Below are positions 1 through 11,867 of a stretch of DNA of 64,000 bases, piece by piece. The notes beneath the pieces are model-generated. The model saw only the letters and a program-made list of their open reading frames with translations. It searched no databases and was not told the DNA's origin. Each line of letters starts with the position of its first letter. The stretch's first letter is position 1. Source of the DNA: Monomorium pharaonis (Eukaryota; Arthropoda; Insecta; Hymenoptera; Formicidae); assembly GCF_013373865.1 (NCBI RefSeq), contig NC_050471.1:21081333-21145332 (forward strand), in the 5' to 3' direction. The translations under genes were made by a program, and so were the position numbers.

Positions 1-1
1 C

Positions 2-241
2 AAATCTTTCTCAACGTCCTCAAACTTCATACCCAAGTTGACCAATTTCTTCACACAAACGATTCTCCCCCTCCTTATTATGGGAGACCTAAAAACAGCT
101 CTAAAAGAATGCTTCAACTTTATCTGCTACTTACTCAACTCCACTCTATCAAATTTACTTCCAACCTTATCGCGATTAATACAAGGTATCATCTCTACAT
201 TCCTCAATCATCAACCACATAACCAACCAGACGATGGCTAA
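2..241 (+). pseudogene. LINE ORF1 3' end (partial)
   Basis: An open frame runs from the window edge to a TAA at 239-241, just upstream of the endonuclease/RT frame of the same strand. In jockey/I-type non-LTR elements the first ORF encodes a nucleic-acid-binding Gag-like protein that ends shortly before ORF2, and the position fits that. What is visible is hydrophobic and leucine-rich (LLNSTLSNLLPTLSRLIQGI) with no zinc knuckle, so the assignment rests on context only. It is cut by the window start. It could also be 5' leader sequence with a chance ORF. Confidence 0.35.
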
Positions 242-259
242 CTCTTCCGCCTCCCTCTA

Positions 260-2852
260 CACACATTATTGGGCGGGCCTCCGGGTAGTTTAATGGAACT
301 GCCAGGGCGCCCGCAGCAAACTCACAACCCTGCAAAAAATAGCCGCCGACTTCGACATCATTACATTACAGGAAACCCTACTCAAACCTGACTCGCTATT
401 CTTCCTTTACAATTTCAACTCCATAAGAAAAGATATCACAAAACCAGGAGAGCGAGGGCTATGCATCCTAATTAAAAAACATTTAAAATATAACCTCGTT
501 AACACCGACCACCTCGTTCACCTCTCTAGTGAACTAAACGGAATTCTCATTCATTTGAAAAAACACCTTCTCATCCTCATTAACATCTATCGCCATCCCA
601 ACACACGCACTTCTCCTTCTTTTTATAACAACATATTTAACTTCCTACACGCTTACTCACACTACTGCATGATGGGAGACTTTAACGCTCATCATCATCT
701 TTGGTACAAATCTTTTTCGGACAGCCCTGGCAACGTTCTTGCCCATGCTACGGACTCACACAACTCAATTATTCTTAATGACAACTAACCAACACTTTTC
801 ACACCATACTCAAAGAACCAGTTCATTATTGATTTAACAATCACCTCTCCAAAACATAGTTTTTCCAAAACCGAAACAGACTGCTGGGACAGCGATCACT
901 TTCACATCAAAACTGACTTTTTTGTCGAACCAATAACTACTTCACCTATAAAATTCCAACTTCGCCTAAACAACTAGTAAACGTCAACGCAATACTAAGC
1001 AAACATCCCATTACAGATGACTGAACTCACACACTGGCATAGACAACTACCAGTCTCTAACCCTGTCCGTAAAAAACGCTCTAAAAAACTCACTCCCCAA
1101 AGGTCTATCAAAACCTGCTTCTAAATCATTCCACTCACCACGCGCTCTTCTCCCTTCCCCGTGGTAGAACGAGAAATGCTCAAAAGCAATTGAAAAAAAA
1201 AGGGAAGCTTTATTACATTTCCAAAAACATCCGACAAGTAACAACTTAAAACACTACTGCCAAGCAAAAAATAAATGCAACAAGATCCTCAAAAAAGAAA
1301 AATCCGAAGGGTGGAAAACCTTTTGCACTTCATTAAGTCCCAGAACTCCAATCAGCAAAATCTGGTCCTTTGTCAAAAAATACAAAAACCGCCGCACTAA
1401 CACTTCTCCAAAACTATCCAATCCCGACCGCCTGGAGGCACAAAACATCGCTATTTGCAAAATAATCCCTCCCATGTGCTCAGAACCTTTTCTATATGAC
1501 ATAAACACTCTCGACCATGCAGACCAACACAAACATAACACAATACAAACAATCGACGCTCCCATCTCTGTCAGTGAAATCGAACAAGCCATTGAAACCT
1601 CCAAAAAACATTCTGCACCCGGTATAGATCAAATTGATTATAAAATCATCTCAGCATTACCTCCACCTACATACATGCTCTCTCAACCATCTTTAATAAA
1701 CTCTTGCGAGAAGGCAATGTCCCGGATGGACTAACTCTTTTATTATTTTTATACCCAAGCCAAAAAACAGGAGTTAGACCCATATCCCTCTTATCATGCT
1801 ATCAAAAAACCCTAGAAAGAATCATATACTGGAGAATTCAGTGGTAGATAGAGTCAAGACACATCCTCCCCGACTTCCAGTCAGGATTCAGACTCCACAA
1901 ATCCTGCATAGACAACCTCGTTGCTTTAACAAGCTTCATACACAAAGAATTCATACGCAACGAAATAGTAATATGTGCCTTCATCGATATAGCCGGAGCC
2001 TTCGATAATGTTATTCCTTCCATCCTTATCTCAGACTTAGAAAATATCGGCATCCCAGCAAAAACCCGAGCTTTTATAGCAAAATTAATCTTCGAAAGAA
2101 ACACATACTTCATTGTAGTAGGCACCCTGACTGGTCCCTACGTGTCCCGCAAAGGCATCCCACAAGGCTTTATACTAAACTCTCTCCTTTTCAACATATA
2201 TCTCAGGAACATACACACTTATAACTCGGAGGGCTCCCACATTCTTCAATACGCAGACGATTTAATCACCTTTGCATCCGCCTCAAACATCTCCTCGGCC
2301 ATAAGTAAAGTACAGGATACACTCAATACAATCTACAAATTCTTACTAGACAGAGGCCTTGAAATTTCCCCAGACAAATCACATTACATAATCTTCCACA
2401 AAAACCCCAACACATTAAAGAAAGATTCAACTCCTTAAAGAACACTCCTAATCGCCAACTCAATCATACCCAGAGTCAGATCCATCAAATTCCTAGGTGT
2501 ATACCTTAATGAAAAACTATCAGGTAAAACTCACTTATTAAATATCATACACAAAGGAAAGAAAATCTCCGACATCATCTCGTCCCTAGCTAGAGTGTCA
2601 TGGGACTCCCCCTACTACAATGCTCTGCTTCTATAAAGCCATTTTCAGAAGCGTAATGGAATATGGAAGCCACATCTTCCACCTTAGTAAACACAAAAAT
2701 CTCTTCTTAAAACTTAAACGCCTTCAATACAAAATCATCAGAACCGCTCTAGGATTCAGGCAATCCACACCTATAAACGTAATGCTATACGAAGCTAACG
2801 AACCCAACCTCAACACAAGATTCGCATACATCTTACATAGGTATCTTATTAA
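260..2852 (+). pseudogene. Non-LTR retrotransposon ORF2: endonuclease and reverse transcriptase, broken
   Basis: This is the enzyme ORF of a jockey/I-group LINE. The N-terminal AP-like endonuclease nicks target DNA and the reverse transcriptase copies the RNA at the nick. Visible motifs in order are WNCQGARSKL at 294, the endonuclease signature GDFNAHHHLW near 675, RT fingers APGIDQIDYKI near 1618, PQGFILNSLLFN near 2160, the catalytic YADD at 2250-2261, and a thumb/C-terminal region to about 2850. The frame changes several times (for example near 800, 1735, 2008 and 2440) and stops interrupt it, so the copy is dead. Its 3' end is missing because the coding sequence stops at a TTAA where unrelated DNA begins. 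Family assignment beyond non-LTR is uncertain. Confidence 0.88.
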
Positions 2853-3560
2853 GGGGTTACATACACCCAGAGACGTAAAAAATAGGCCTTTTTCTCGATT
2901 CTTTTTTTTCGAAACCTAATGTATGTAATTAATCCTAGTTTTCTTTACTTTAAAATACCTTCTTAGAACATGTTTCAGAATAAAATTGAACTGAAAATAT
3001 TTAAAAATGGCGGAGATATTGTCCTCGTCGCAAGACCTTGTTGAAAAAAGGTGCTTTGCGGTGTCAATTGCAGCTCGTACAGAACTTATCTGAAACAGAC
3101 CAGCCTAGAATTTTTTTAAACTAAATGATATTATCTAGTCTTTATCGTAGCCGATTTTTAAAATATTGATTTTTGGCAAAATGGCGGCCGTTTAAAGAAA
3201 AAAAGCGATTTTTTAAAATAAAAAACGGTCGTTTTTTTAACTTAAAAAAAAGTAAGGGCTCTAAAAAAACCGCTACGATAAAGACTGTCTTTTTTTGTGT
3301 AGATTAAGCCCTCCAAATTTCAAGTAAATCGGTCCAGCCAATAACTATGCTATTCCACCAATAACTATGATTTATTCAAGAAAACGGAATAATCAAAATT
3401 GATTAACTCGATTGATTAACTTGCGGTCGACCTACACCGTGAGTAGCGTATCTACCACATGTATGTTCATTCACACCGATAATCACGCTCACTGATGTAT
3501 CCTAGCGGCGCGTAAGGCGATAACTCGTTGGAGCTACCCGAGCATCTTGGGCGCCAATTG
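2849..3560. repeat. TTAA-bounded noncoding insertion, likely DNA-transposon derived
   Basis: The LINE reading frame ends abruptly at TTAA (2849-2852), followed by AGGGGTTACATACACCCAGA. TTAA is the target of piggyBac-type transposons, so this is probably one end of a nonautonomous TTAA-specific element. The rest is AT-rich, contains poly-A and poly-T runs and short inverted words (ATCGTAGCCG near 3147 against CGCTACGATAAAG near 3280), and has no credible ORF. I cannot see the matching far terminus, so the right boundary is a guess. Confidence 0.4.
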
Positions 3561-3739
3561 TTAACCGAATTGGAACCACCCCTATACAAAATCTAAAATG
3601 TAATTCACATAAAATATATAACCGAAAATTAATCGATAGATTAATAACTAAATTTAATTATAAATTTAGATTATGCATCCCTAAAATTAAGATTTTTACC
3701 GTTTAAATTACACCATGTAAATTTTCGATCGACTTAGAT

Positions 3740-4240
3740 CGCGAATCCTGTTGGATCGCCATCAGGGATGACCTATTTTTACTCCATATGACGAGGTCAG
3801 TTGTCACGTACACTTCAAAGAAAAGCCGCATTATGCATCCGACTAGCTAAGATAGTCATGGAGGGGTAAGGGAGGCTCGATCTATGTATGTGCATCTAAG
3901 GGTATATAAACCCTGCAATTAAGACCGACACGCTTTTATGCCGTTTTGATTTGTGCGTGTACTTCGTGTGCATAGTCGTCTTGCAGAACAAAGTCTTAGA
4001 GCGAACCTGAAAGAACAACTTCGATCTTGAACCACCCTTGTTTCTCACTGCTATCTTGGTAAGTCCATTAACACCGAATTATTGTACTACACCTCTCTTC
4101 TGCTTTTGTTCATGTAGCCTTATTATAATACCCTGTAACCCTATTTTATACATATAAAAGTATAATTACTAATACAATAAATAAATCTTGAAACTATAAT
4201 TAATGATAATTATTTATCGTTCTGAGAAGCCTACATAATG
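3740..4240 (+). promoter_or_regulatory. LTR-like promoter segment (possible solo LTR)
   Basis: A TGTTGGATCGCC start near 3750 is followed by a TATA-box-like GGGTATATAAACC at about 3899, a downstream stretch with a splice-donor-like TTGGTAAGTCC near 4054, and an AATAAATAAA poly(A)-type signal near 4181. This order resembles the U3-R-U5 of a Copia-type LTR. I found no target-site duplication or PBS, and a decayed cellular promoter is an equally possible reading. Confidence 0.25.
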
Positions 4241-4329
4241 TCCTTAAACCATATACTAAGCGAGGCGCAGAGTCAAATTATAAAGTAGTCCTTTTGAGTT
4301 ACCATAATAATTCCGCGTGTTTGCAACTC

Positions 4330-7300
4330 ACAAGGGAACCTCGCGAACCCGAAAATTCTGATTTTAATGAAACTTGGCATAAATGTAGAAGGGGTAAATA
4401 CATAAATTTAGAAATTAAAAGTTGGTGCTTATAAACGGTTTAAAGGGTTAAAACCACCCTTAAAAAATGTTGAGTTTTTGTCTTTTCTCGATATATCTCG
4501 TAAACTAAACAAAGTATTAAAAAATGTTTCATACAAAAGTATTACAGTATAAATATCTCTATTTAACTATGTTATTTATTAAAAAAAAAAATTTTTTTTA
4601 AACAAATTTTTTTTCTTTAAAAAAAAATTTTTTTTTTTTAATTAATAGCATAGTTAAATAGAGGTATTTATGCCGTAAAACTTTTGTATGAAACATTTTT
4701 TTATATTTTGTTTAGAAGATATATCAAGAAAATGCAAAAATGTCTCAACTTTGAAGTGTGGTTTCACCCCTTCAAACCGTTTTTGAACCAAAATAAAACA
4801 TTTCTAAATTAATATATTTATTCCCTTTACATTTATGCCAAGTTTCATTAAAATTAGAAAATTTTTCGTTTAGGCTTATAAATGGTTTGAAGGAGTGAAA
4901 TTACCCTTTAAAAGTTGAGATATTTTTACCTTTTTTCGCTATATTTCGTAAACTAAACAAAATATAAAAAAATGTTTTATACAAAAGTTTTACAGCCTAA
5001 ATACCTTCGTTTAACTATGCTGTTCATTTTTCAAAGAAAATTTTTTTTTTAATTAAAATAAATTTTCAATAAAATTGACTTTTATGTATATAGCATTTAT
5101 AAAATAATTATACTATCTTATACTACGTTTTATTTATATCATCTATGTGTATATTATGTATGTTATATATTATCTATGTTATAATACTATACATTTATAT
5201 TATCTGCATCCCTATATGTATTAGTTTTCATCTAACAGTTGCGCAATATTAGAGTAGTCACGTTGCTTTCACACAGTTTATTCTCTTTACGTCACATATT
5301 TCACATTCAAGTTTTATATTCGTCATATCACGGTATATATCATATATGAAATGGAAATTACGTATTAAAGTTTGATATTTTTATTAATGATGCTACGCGT
5401 CATTTTCACATCTGTATCAAGTCTAACGTGTGCTTGATCAGTATATCAGTATCACATCTAACGTGTGCTTGATTTTTCTGTTAGATTATTTAATTAAGCG
5501 AAGCATAATATTACACGTAAATGTTGCGAATGTTCTTAATATGTTAATTATTTTATTTCAAATTATACATATTCTACCTATAAATGAAAGAGAAATACAA
5601 TTACGTGATGTGATAGAGAATATTGTAACAAATGATATTATAACAGTGAATGTGATTTATCATTTGATGTACACACTGATACTGCTTTAGAATTTTAAAA
5701 TTATTGGGAAGTGGATTTACCTGACATAGAATATGTAACAAATGATGAAGAAGCATTTTTTTTTTAATGATAATTGTGGTAGGGGCTTCACCTTTCTGAA
5801 GCGACGTTGCACTCCTAAAAGAGAGTGTCGGCCTTTTATCACTTCTCCAATATTCGACGGCTTTCCTTTTATAGCTACTATTTAAAATTTTGTCTTCTGG
5901 TTCGCAATTATATTCATTATCAAGTTCATAATCAACATTATCATTTTCTAAAAATTCTTCCACTTTATCTGTTACATATTCTATGTCAGGTAAATCCACT
6001 TCCAAATAATTTTGAAATTTTAAAGCAAAATGAGTGTGTACATCAAATGATAAGTTATTCACTGCATTTGTTATAATATTCTTTATCACATCACGTAATT
6101 GTATTTCTCTTTTATTTATAGGCGTTGGTAGAATATGTGTAATTTGAAATAAAATAATTAACATATTAAGAACATTCGCAACATTTATGTGTAACATTAT
6201 GCTTCGCTTAATTAAAAACAATCTAACAAGAAAAATCAAGCACATGTTAGATGTGATACTGATGTACTGATCAAACACACGTTAGACTTGACACTGATGT
6301 GAAAATGACGCGTAACACCATTAATAAAGATACCAAACTTTTATTAATACGTGATTTCATATATGATACATACCGTGACATGACGAATATAAAACTTGAA
6401 TGTGAAATATGTGACGTAGAGAGAATGAACACTGTGTGAAAGCAACGTGACTACTAATATTGCGCAACTGTTAGATAAAAACTAATACATACAAGGATGC
6501 AGATAATATAAATGTATAGTATTATAACGTACATAATATATAACATATATAATATACACATAGATGATATAAATAAAACGTATTATAAAATAGTATAATT
6601 ACTTTATAAATGCTATATACATAAAAGTCAATTTTATTGAAAATTTATCATAATTAAAAAAAAACTTTTTCGAAAAATAAACAGCGTAGTTAAATGGAGG
6701 TATTTATGCTGTAAAACTTTTGTATAAAACATTTTTTTATATTTTGTTTAGTTTACGAGATATATCGAGAAAAGGTAGAAATATCTCAACCTTTGAAGGG
6801 TAGTTTCACTCCTTCAAACCGTTTATAAGACCAAACAGAAATTTTCTGATTTTAATGAAACTTGGCATAAATGTAGAAGGGGTAAATACATTAATTAAAA
6901 AATGTTTTATTTTGGTTCAAAAACGGCTTGAAGGGGTGAAAGCACGCTTCAAAGTTGAGACATTTTTGCATTTTCTCGATATATCTCGTAAACTAAACAA
7001 AATATTAAAAAATGTTTTATACAAAAGTTTTACGGCATGAATACCTCTATTCAACTATCATATTTATTTTTTCCAAAAAATTTAAAAAAAAATTGTTTTT
7101 GAAAAAAAAAATTTATTTTTAAATAAATAACATAATTAAATAGAGGTATTTATACTGTAAAACTTTTGTATGAAACATTTTTTAATATTTTGTTTAGTTT
7201 ACGAGATATATCGAGAAAAGGCAAAAACTCAAAATTTTTGAAAGGTGGTTTCAACCTTTTAAACCGTTTATAAGCACCAACTTTTAATTTTTAAATTCAT

Positions 7301-7372
7301 GTATTAACCCCCTCTACATTTATGCCAAGTTTCATTAAAATCAGAATTTTCGGGTTCGCGAGGTTCCCTTGT
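4330..7372. mobile_element. 3-kb foldback element with long inverted arms
   Basis: The outer ends are inverted copies: ACAAGGGAACCTCGCGAACC at 4330 and its reverse complement ending at 7372, continuing for tens of bases with few changes. Homology between the arms persists inward to roughly 5745 on the left and 5990 on the right, leaving a spacer of about 250 bases. Each arm also holds shorter subrepeats in both orientations, for example blocks containing AAAACTTTTGTATAAAACATT around 4540, 4690, 4980, 6720, 7020 and 7165. This is the architecture of foldback DNA transposons. No clear target duplication is seen (CAACTC before, CAGCCA after). Coding remnants occur in both arms. Confidence 0.75.
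5800..6278 (-). pseudogene. Decayed ORF of the foldback element, possible DNA-binding N-terminus
   Basis: A continuous minus-strand frame begins with MFDQYISITSNMC and runs through an acidic stretch (VEEFLENDNVDYELDNEYNC) to YKRKAVEYWRSDKRP near 5860, after which the palindrome centre is reached. A second, shorter copy of the same leader is read on the plus strand at 5430-5690 because the arms are inverted. The basic KRKAVEYWRS segment is of the kind that precedes a helix-turn-helix in some transposases, but I see no catalytic domain. This may be the truncated N-terminus of the element's lost transposase, or simply arm sequence that happens to be open. Confidence 0.35.
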
Positions 7373-7495
7373 CAGCCAGAGGTTTTTCCATCGAACCCTC
7401 TTTCATTAGGCCAATAGATCTCTCCCTTTCTCTGTCTCTCTTTCCCTCTCCTTTTTTCTAAAGCTCACTATCGACATTCTTGCATTTAAATCCTT

Positions 7496-7735
7496 AATTT
7501 TAAGAATTATCTTTAAGATTTCATATTCTATTTCTGGTGCGATAGTGGGTGAGCAAGCGCTCATCTGCCGACGGCGAGGCTCCGCCACGCCCGAATATCG
7601 CCGCTTCGTTTCTCGTTTTAAGAATTATTTTAAGATTTCATATTCTATCTCTGGTGCGATAGTAAATAAGCAAGCGTTCATTTACCAACTGCGAGGTTCT
7701 ACCAAGCACGAAAGTCGTTGTTCCACATTAACTTT
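7496..7735. repeat. Two-copy tandem repeat, about 118-bp unit
   Basis: TTTTAAGAATTAT followed by TTTAAGATTTCATATTCTAT and a GTGCGATAGT block begins near 7498 and again near 7616. The second half of each unit (AAGCG/TCAT, GCGAGG) is also conserved. The surrounding 7373-8062 contains a CT-rich tract at 7419-7460 and no other feature I can support. Confidence 0.65.
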
Positions 7736-8062
7736 AAGAAATTACTAGTCAAGGCGCTCAATATTGATCTTAAGGCCATAACTTTCTTTCTCCCGCTTCC
7801 TTCTGTTTTTATCTCCTCTTTGCCCAAATGAATAAAAATGAAATAAAACAAGATAGTTGCAAACACCATTTCCCCCAGATTTAATTTTCGAGCCGATACT
7901 CATAATTGTTTCCCTCTTTTCCTCATCAATGTAGATCGAATGGCTACAACATCTTTTAATTCGTCCAGGCCATTGACGCGAAGCGTCGCCAAGTAAGGAC
8001 TTAACTAATTAAGTTCCGAGAATATCAAAATATTTTCTTTCTTTCCTCAACAAAAAGGGTTG

Positions 8063-8569
8063 ATGAAATTCATTCCTCTCAGTAGGCGCGCAGCAAACCG
8101 CGTATCATCAAGGTCCTTAACAAGGAAAGAGCTTAAAGATTTCGACCGAGAAATCCAAGAGTTCCTCAATTTGGAATTGCCTCCTCCGCCAAATGAAGAG
8201 GTTGAAGAATCTCACACCCCGCCCCCTCCCACTAAACGATTGAAGCTTACTAATACGCCCGAATTCATACCTACGGATATTTACAGTTTTGAAGACAGTT
8301 TTTTCCCAAATTTAGATGAAATCCCTGATATAGAAGATCCGACCGTTCCTATAAACTTTTTGATATCCCCTATAAACAACCATTCCCGACCCTTAGACAA
8401 TTCACCCCCAGCTAACTCTACCAAACCCCGAACACTAACATACCCCTTCAACCCTCAAATTTTTACCTTGGAAGAAATAGATGAGTACATCGAGGAACAA
8501 CTGCTCGACGAAGAAGTGGAGAACATCTTGAGGAACGCGCCTCCACCAGGAAAATTCATATTCAGATAA
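8063..8569 (+). CDS. Hypothetical acidic, proline-rich protein (168 aa)
   Basis: I do not recognise this protein. The ATG at 8063 opens an uninterrupted frame. The N-terminus is basic (FIPLSRRAANRVSSRSLTRK), followed by a proline-rich patch (LPPPPNEEVEE, HTPPPPTKRLKL) and a long acidic region rich in Asp and Glu (DIYSFEDSFFPNLDEIPDIE; EEIDEYIEEQLLDEEVE). TKRLKL could act as a nuclear-localisation signal. No signal peptide, membrane segment or enzyme motif is visible. Its size and composition recall the small acidic antisense ORFs of the Gypsy elements further along the window (14580-15001 and 26420-26899), but I see no convincing alignment. It lies alone between simple repeats, so it may be a relic accessory gene of a lost element, or a chance ORF. 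Confidence 0.4.
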   Translation: MKFIPLSRRAANRVSSRSLTRKELKDFDREIQEFLNLELPPPPNEEVEESHTPPPPTKRLKLTNTPEFIPTDIYSFEDSFFPNLDEIPDIEDPTVPINFLISPINNHSRPLDNSPPANSTKPRTLTYPFNPQIFTLEEIDEYIEEQLLDEEVENILRNAPPPGKFIFR

Positions 8570-8599
8570 TCATTATTCGTCATCTTCGGTTGCAACTCC

Positions 8600-9960
8600 T
8601 AGAACCGCCATTATATTAAAAGTCATATTATTAATTCATAATCTGGCCTTATTAGGGTTACATAATTGTCAATCTCTTGTTATAATTATTGTTATCCAAT
8701 CATTACCACCTAATTATTGGTATCTATGATTCTCTACTAAAGCCACCATAATTGCTGATTTTGTTACGATTATCATTATTATTATTACTATTATTGTTTT
8801 TTTTCTAATGAACTCTCTTGTTATCATCACTATTTACTATTTCTCTAAATTCTTGCAATTGCTAATTTCGTTACTATTATCATTACTGCTGTTCAATTAT
8901 TATCTTATTATTATTATAGATTTACAATCTTTATTATTATAGATACTAACTTGCGGTTACCATTATTATTATTATTCAATTATCAAACAGTTATCTTATT
9001 GACATTATTATTGCTAGTTCTGTTGCAAGTATTATCATAACCATTTAATTGCAATATTATTATTATTATTATTGATTTACATTATTATTATTGAATTATT
9101 GTTATTGAAGTTACCAACTTTCAGTTATTATTATTATTATTGCTATTTGATTATTATCTTATTACTATTGTTGATTTATAATCTTTATTACTATAGTTGT
9201 CGACTTTTAGTTACAACCATTATTGTTCGACTACCAACCAGCTATTTTACTGCCACTATTATTTATGATTTTACGGAACTCTTGTAGTCGCTAATTTTGT
9301 CGCGATTATCAGTATTATTTAATTACCATCTTATTATTACCATTGATTTACAATCTTTATTATTTAAGTTATCAACTTTCAGCTATTATTATGATTATTA
9401 TTCAACTATTAATTAATTATTTAATTGTCATTATTATGTGTACGATCTTACTAAACTCTTGTAATTGCTAATTTTGTTGCGACTATCTTTATTATTATCC
9501 AACCACCAATCAATTTATCTCGTCGTCATTACTAGTTACAATTTTATTGAGCTCTCACAATTGCCAACTTCGCTATTATTATTATTATTATTATCGCTAT
9601 TCAACTGTTATCTTATTACTATTACTGCCTTATAATCTTTACCGTTGGAGTTACCAATTTTCAATTATCATTATTATTATTCAACTATTAAACAGTTATC
9701 CTACTAATATTATCATTTATAATTTCACTAAGACTTTGTAATTGCTAATTTATTACAATTATTCTTATTATTATTATTATTATTATTACTCAATTATCAG
9801 CTTATTGTCATGATTATTTTATAATCTTTATTATAAGGTTATCATATTGTTGCCAGAATTATCCATATTTGCTACTACCTTACTATTATTCTGATTTTAT
9901 CGCCCTTATTACCGTTCTTGTTACCCGTAAGTCATTGTCACTCTTACTACTATAGAGTAA
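8600..9960. repeat. ATT-rich degenerate satellite
   Basis: About 1.36 kb is built from ATT/TTA trinucleotide tracts punctuated by a recurring spacer of the type CTCTTGTAATTGCTAATTTT followed by GTTGCGATTATC. Versions of this spacer are visible near 8745, 8858, 9288, 9461, 9558 and 9738, with a second word, ATTTACAATCTTTATTATT, between some of them. The spacing is irregular, so this is an old, drifted higher-order repeat rather than a clean array. ORFs translated from it are low-complexity Tyr/Leu/Ile runs and are not genes. From 9960 to 10150 I see nothing identifiable. Confidence 0.7.
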
Positions 9961-10187
9961 GCCTACCCAAGACCTTTGAGTAAGAACTCCTCATAGAGGA
10001 GTAAACTCAGTTATTTTGTCCAAATGTCTTACAACCCAGCTAATAATTGAATCAACCCTAGCTCTCATATCCCAGGGTATTGCCGGCCCAGCAGGTAGCC
10101 CAAAAAGAGAGAGAGCGCCCCTTTATCTACTGCCGAGGTAAGTAGAATAAAGGAAGGTCCGTCGTCCAGGACGTAACACCGTTTATT

Positions 10188-10420
10188 ACTGTATCCGTTT
10201 GGTCTGTGCGCATTTGGTCTATGCGCATTTGGACTGTATCCGTTTGTTATTGTATCCGTTTATTACTGTGTCTGTTTATTACTGTGTCCGTTTGTTACTG
10301 TGTCCGTTTGTTACTGTGTCCGTTTGTTACTGTGTCCGTTTGTTACTGTGTCCGTTTATTACTGTGTCCGTTTGTTACTGTGTCCGTTTTACTCAGCCTG
10401 CTGTGTCCGTTTATTACTGT
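10188..10420. repeat. 16-bp minisatellite in the BEL-A LTR region
   Basis: The unit GTTTGTTACTGTGTCC and close variants (TTTATTACTGTGTCCG, CGCATTTGGTCTGTG) repeat about a dozen times. All three plus-strand frames stay open through it because the unit lacks stops, which produces spurious ORFs reading CYCVRLLLCP. It is best read as a tandem repeat in the U3 region of the element. Confidence 0.8.
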
Positions 10421-11024
10421 GCGAATCTGGGACGCTCCCCTTAATTTGTGGTTCATTACCGAATCAGATGCGGAAAAATACATCATCGGAAGGGATTGCT
10501 GTCGCCAAGAAAGATCTCGTCAGTTAGTCAGTCGCAGTGAATACTTTCTCACGTCCAGACGTCAGTCTGAGTTCTCGATATTTTCACGCGTACGACAATA
10601 TATCTTGCGATTTAGGGTACAAAAGCTCACGAACGTCGTAAGATTATCACGACGCGCGTTATTAGCGTGTTTCGCGTTTTATTATACCTTTTGTGTTTGT
10701 GAATACTATTCGGATAGAAATTAAATAAACTATTATATATATTATAAACATTGCACTGGACTCGTTGAATATAGACCCATAATCAAAGAACTTATATGCA
10801 AAACCACCGGTGTGTGTGCGTTTAGTGTACGACACCATCGAATAGATAAAACATTTTGGTGCCTCCTACGAGGTGCGAAAACTGCATCCAATTATACGGA
10901 CAATCAATCGCAAACGGAACCGGCCAAGGTAGCTTCATTCACGGGCTCGGATCGACAGCCACACAAAAAACAGTACTTATACATTTTATTATCTAGACTA
11001 TCGCTAGAGCACGAATCTTTTACA

Positions 11025-11666
11025 ATGTCGCATAAAGTTAAATTACTGATTCAGAAAAGAACCTTATTAAAGGCGCAGCTTACTAGCCTAACAAACCTCC
11101 TTGATAAAGACAATTTAGATCATACCGCATTGAAAATGCGCATGGCGCGTGTAACGGAATTATATCACGCGTTCGAGGACAATAACGATGAACTCGCGAT
11201 CTTAGATTTTAACGAGGCGCATCAAGAAGAGTTCGCTAATATTCAAGAACGATTCTACACTCTAGCAAGTAAGGTCGAGAGCATCGTAAACGTGCCGGAA
11301 AATTCAAATGCGAGTGTCGGTCCGAGCGGCGAGATACGGTCCTACCACGAAGATGCGTTACCGGTCAAAAGACGACGGATTAAGCTACCCGAGGCTTCCT
11401 TCCCGACGTTCAATGGCAAATATGAGTCATGGCTATTGTTCAAAAACCAATTTCAGAATCTCATTGAGTCGCAAGAGGATTTGTCGGACATAGATAAACT
11501 AGGTTACTTACAATCCTGTCTAATCGGGGATGCAGCTAACAAAATAAAAATTTTGGTCGTAGAAGGTATGAATTATACAAAAGCGTAGGATCTGTTACAA
11601 CGCGCGTATGAGGTAAAACAAATCATAGTCTCGCGGCATTTATCTTCACTTCAAAATCTACCCGTG
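11025..11666 (+). pseudogene. BEL/Pao gag fragment
   Basis: Gag is the structural protein that forms the retrotransposon particle. The start ATG at 11025 gives MSHKVKLLIQKR, a helical N-terminal region, then the hallmark of BEL gags, LPEASFPTFNGKYESW followed by LFKNQFQNLIESQ and LQSCLIGDAANKIK (DUF1759-type), around 11388-11550. A stop at 11587 interrupts the frame, although gag-like sequence (DLLQRAYEVKQ) continues to about 11666. Nucleocapsid zinc knuckles and protease are absent. The fragment is non-functional. Confidence 0.8.
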
Positions 11667-11669
11667 CTA

Positions 11670-11867
11670 GAGAGAGAGAGATATTTATATAACAAAATTA
11701 ACTAATGATAAAGAAAAATTATATCTTACTAAATATTATTAAGACTCTTACTAAAGTAAAATTACAAAAAAGTAATAAAATACAGTATTTAGTGTCCAAA
11801 AAATTAAAGAAATGACTTCAAGATAGGTGGTCGATATATCGACCACCGTGCCGCAAAGGGTTAAATA
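11670..11867. mobile_element. Small AT-rich insertion with a piggyBac-like end
   Basis: The BEL-A coding sequence is interrupted by AT-rich DNA that ends GTGCCGCAAAGGGTTAA at 11848-11864. On the minus strand this reads TTAACCCTTTGCGGCAC, the TTAA plus CCCTTTGC terminus typical of piggyBac-type elements. Just inside is a perfect 22-bp palindrome (GGTGGTCGATA and its complement) at 11826-11847. The opposite terminus is not evident, so it is probably a truncated nonautonomous copy. Confidence 0.5.

Noticed and set aside
8820..9741. Tyr/Leu/Ile-rich small ORFs
   Set aside because: They are products of the ATT-rich degenerate satellite.
10188..10420. CRISPR-like array
   Set aside because: Repeats are contiguous tandem copies without spacers, in a eukaryotic retrotransposon context.
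10199..10527. Three overlapping plus-strand ORFs with CYCVRLLLCP repeats
   Set aside because: They are translations of a 16-bp minisatellite in the BEL-A LTR region; the frames are open only because the unit lacks stops.
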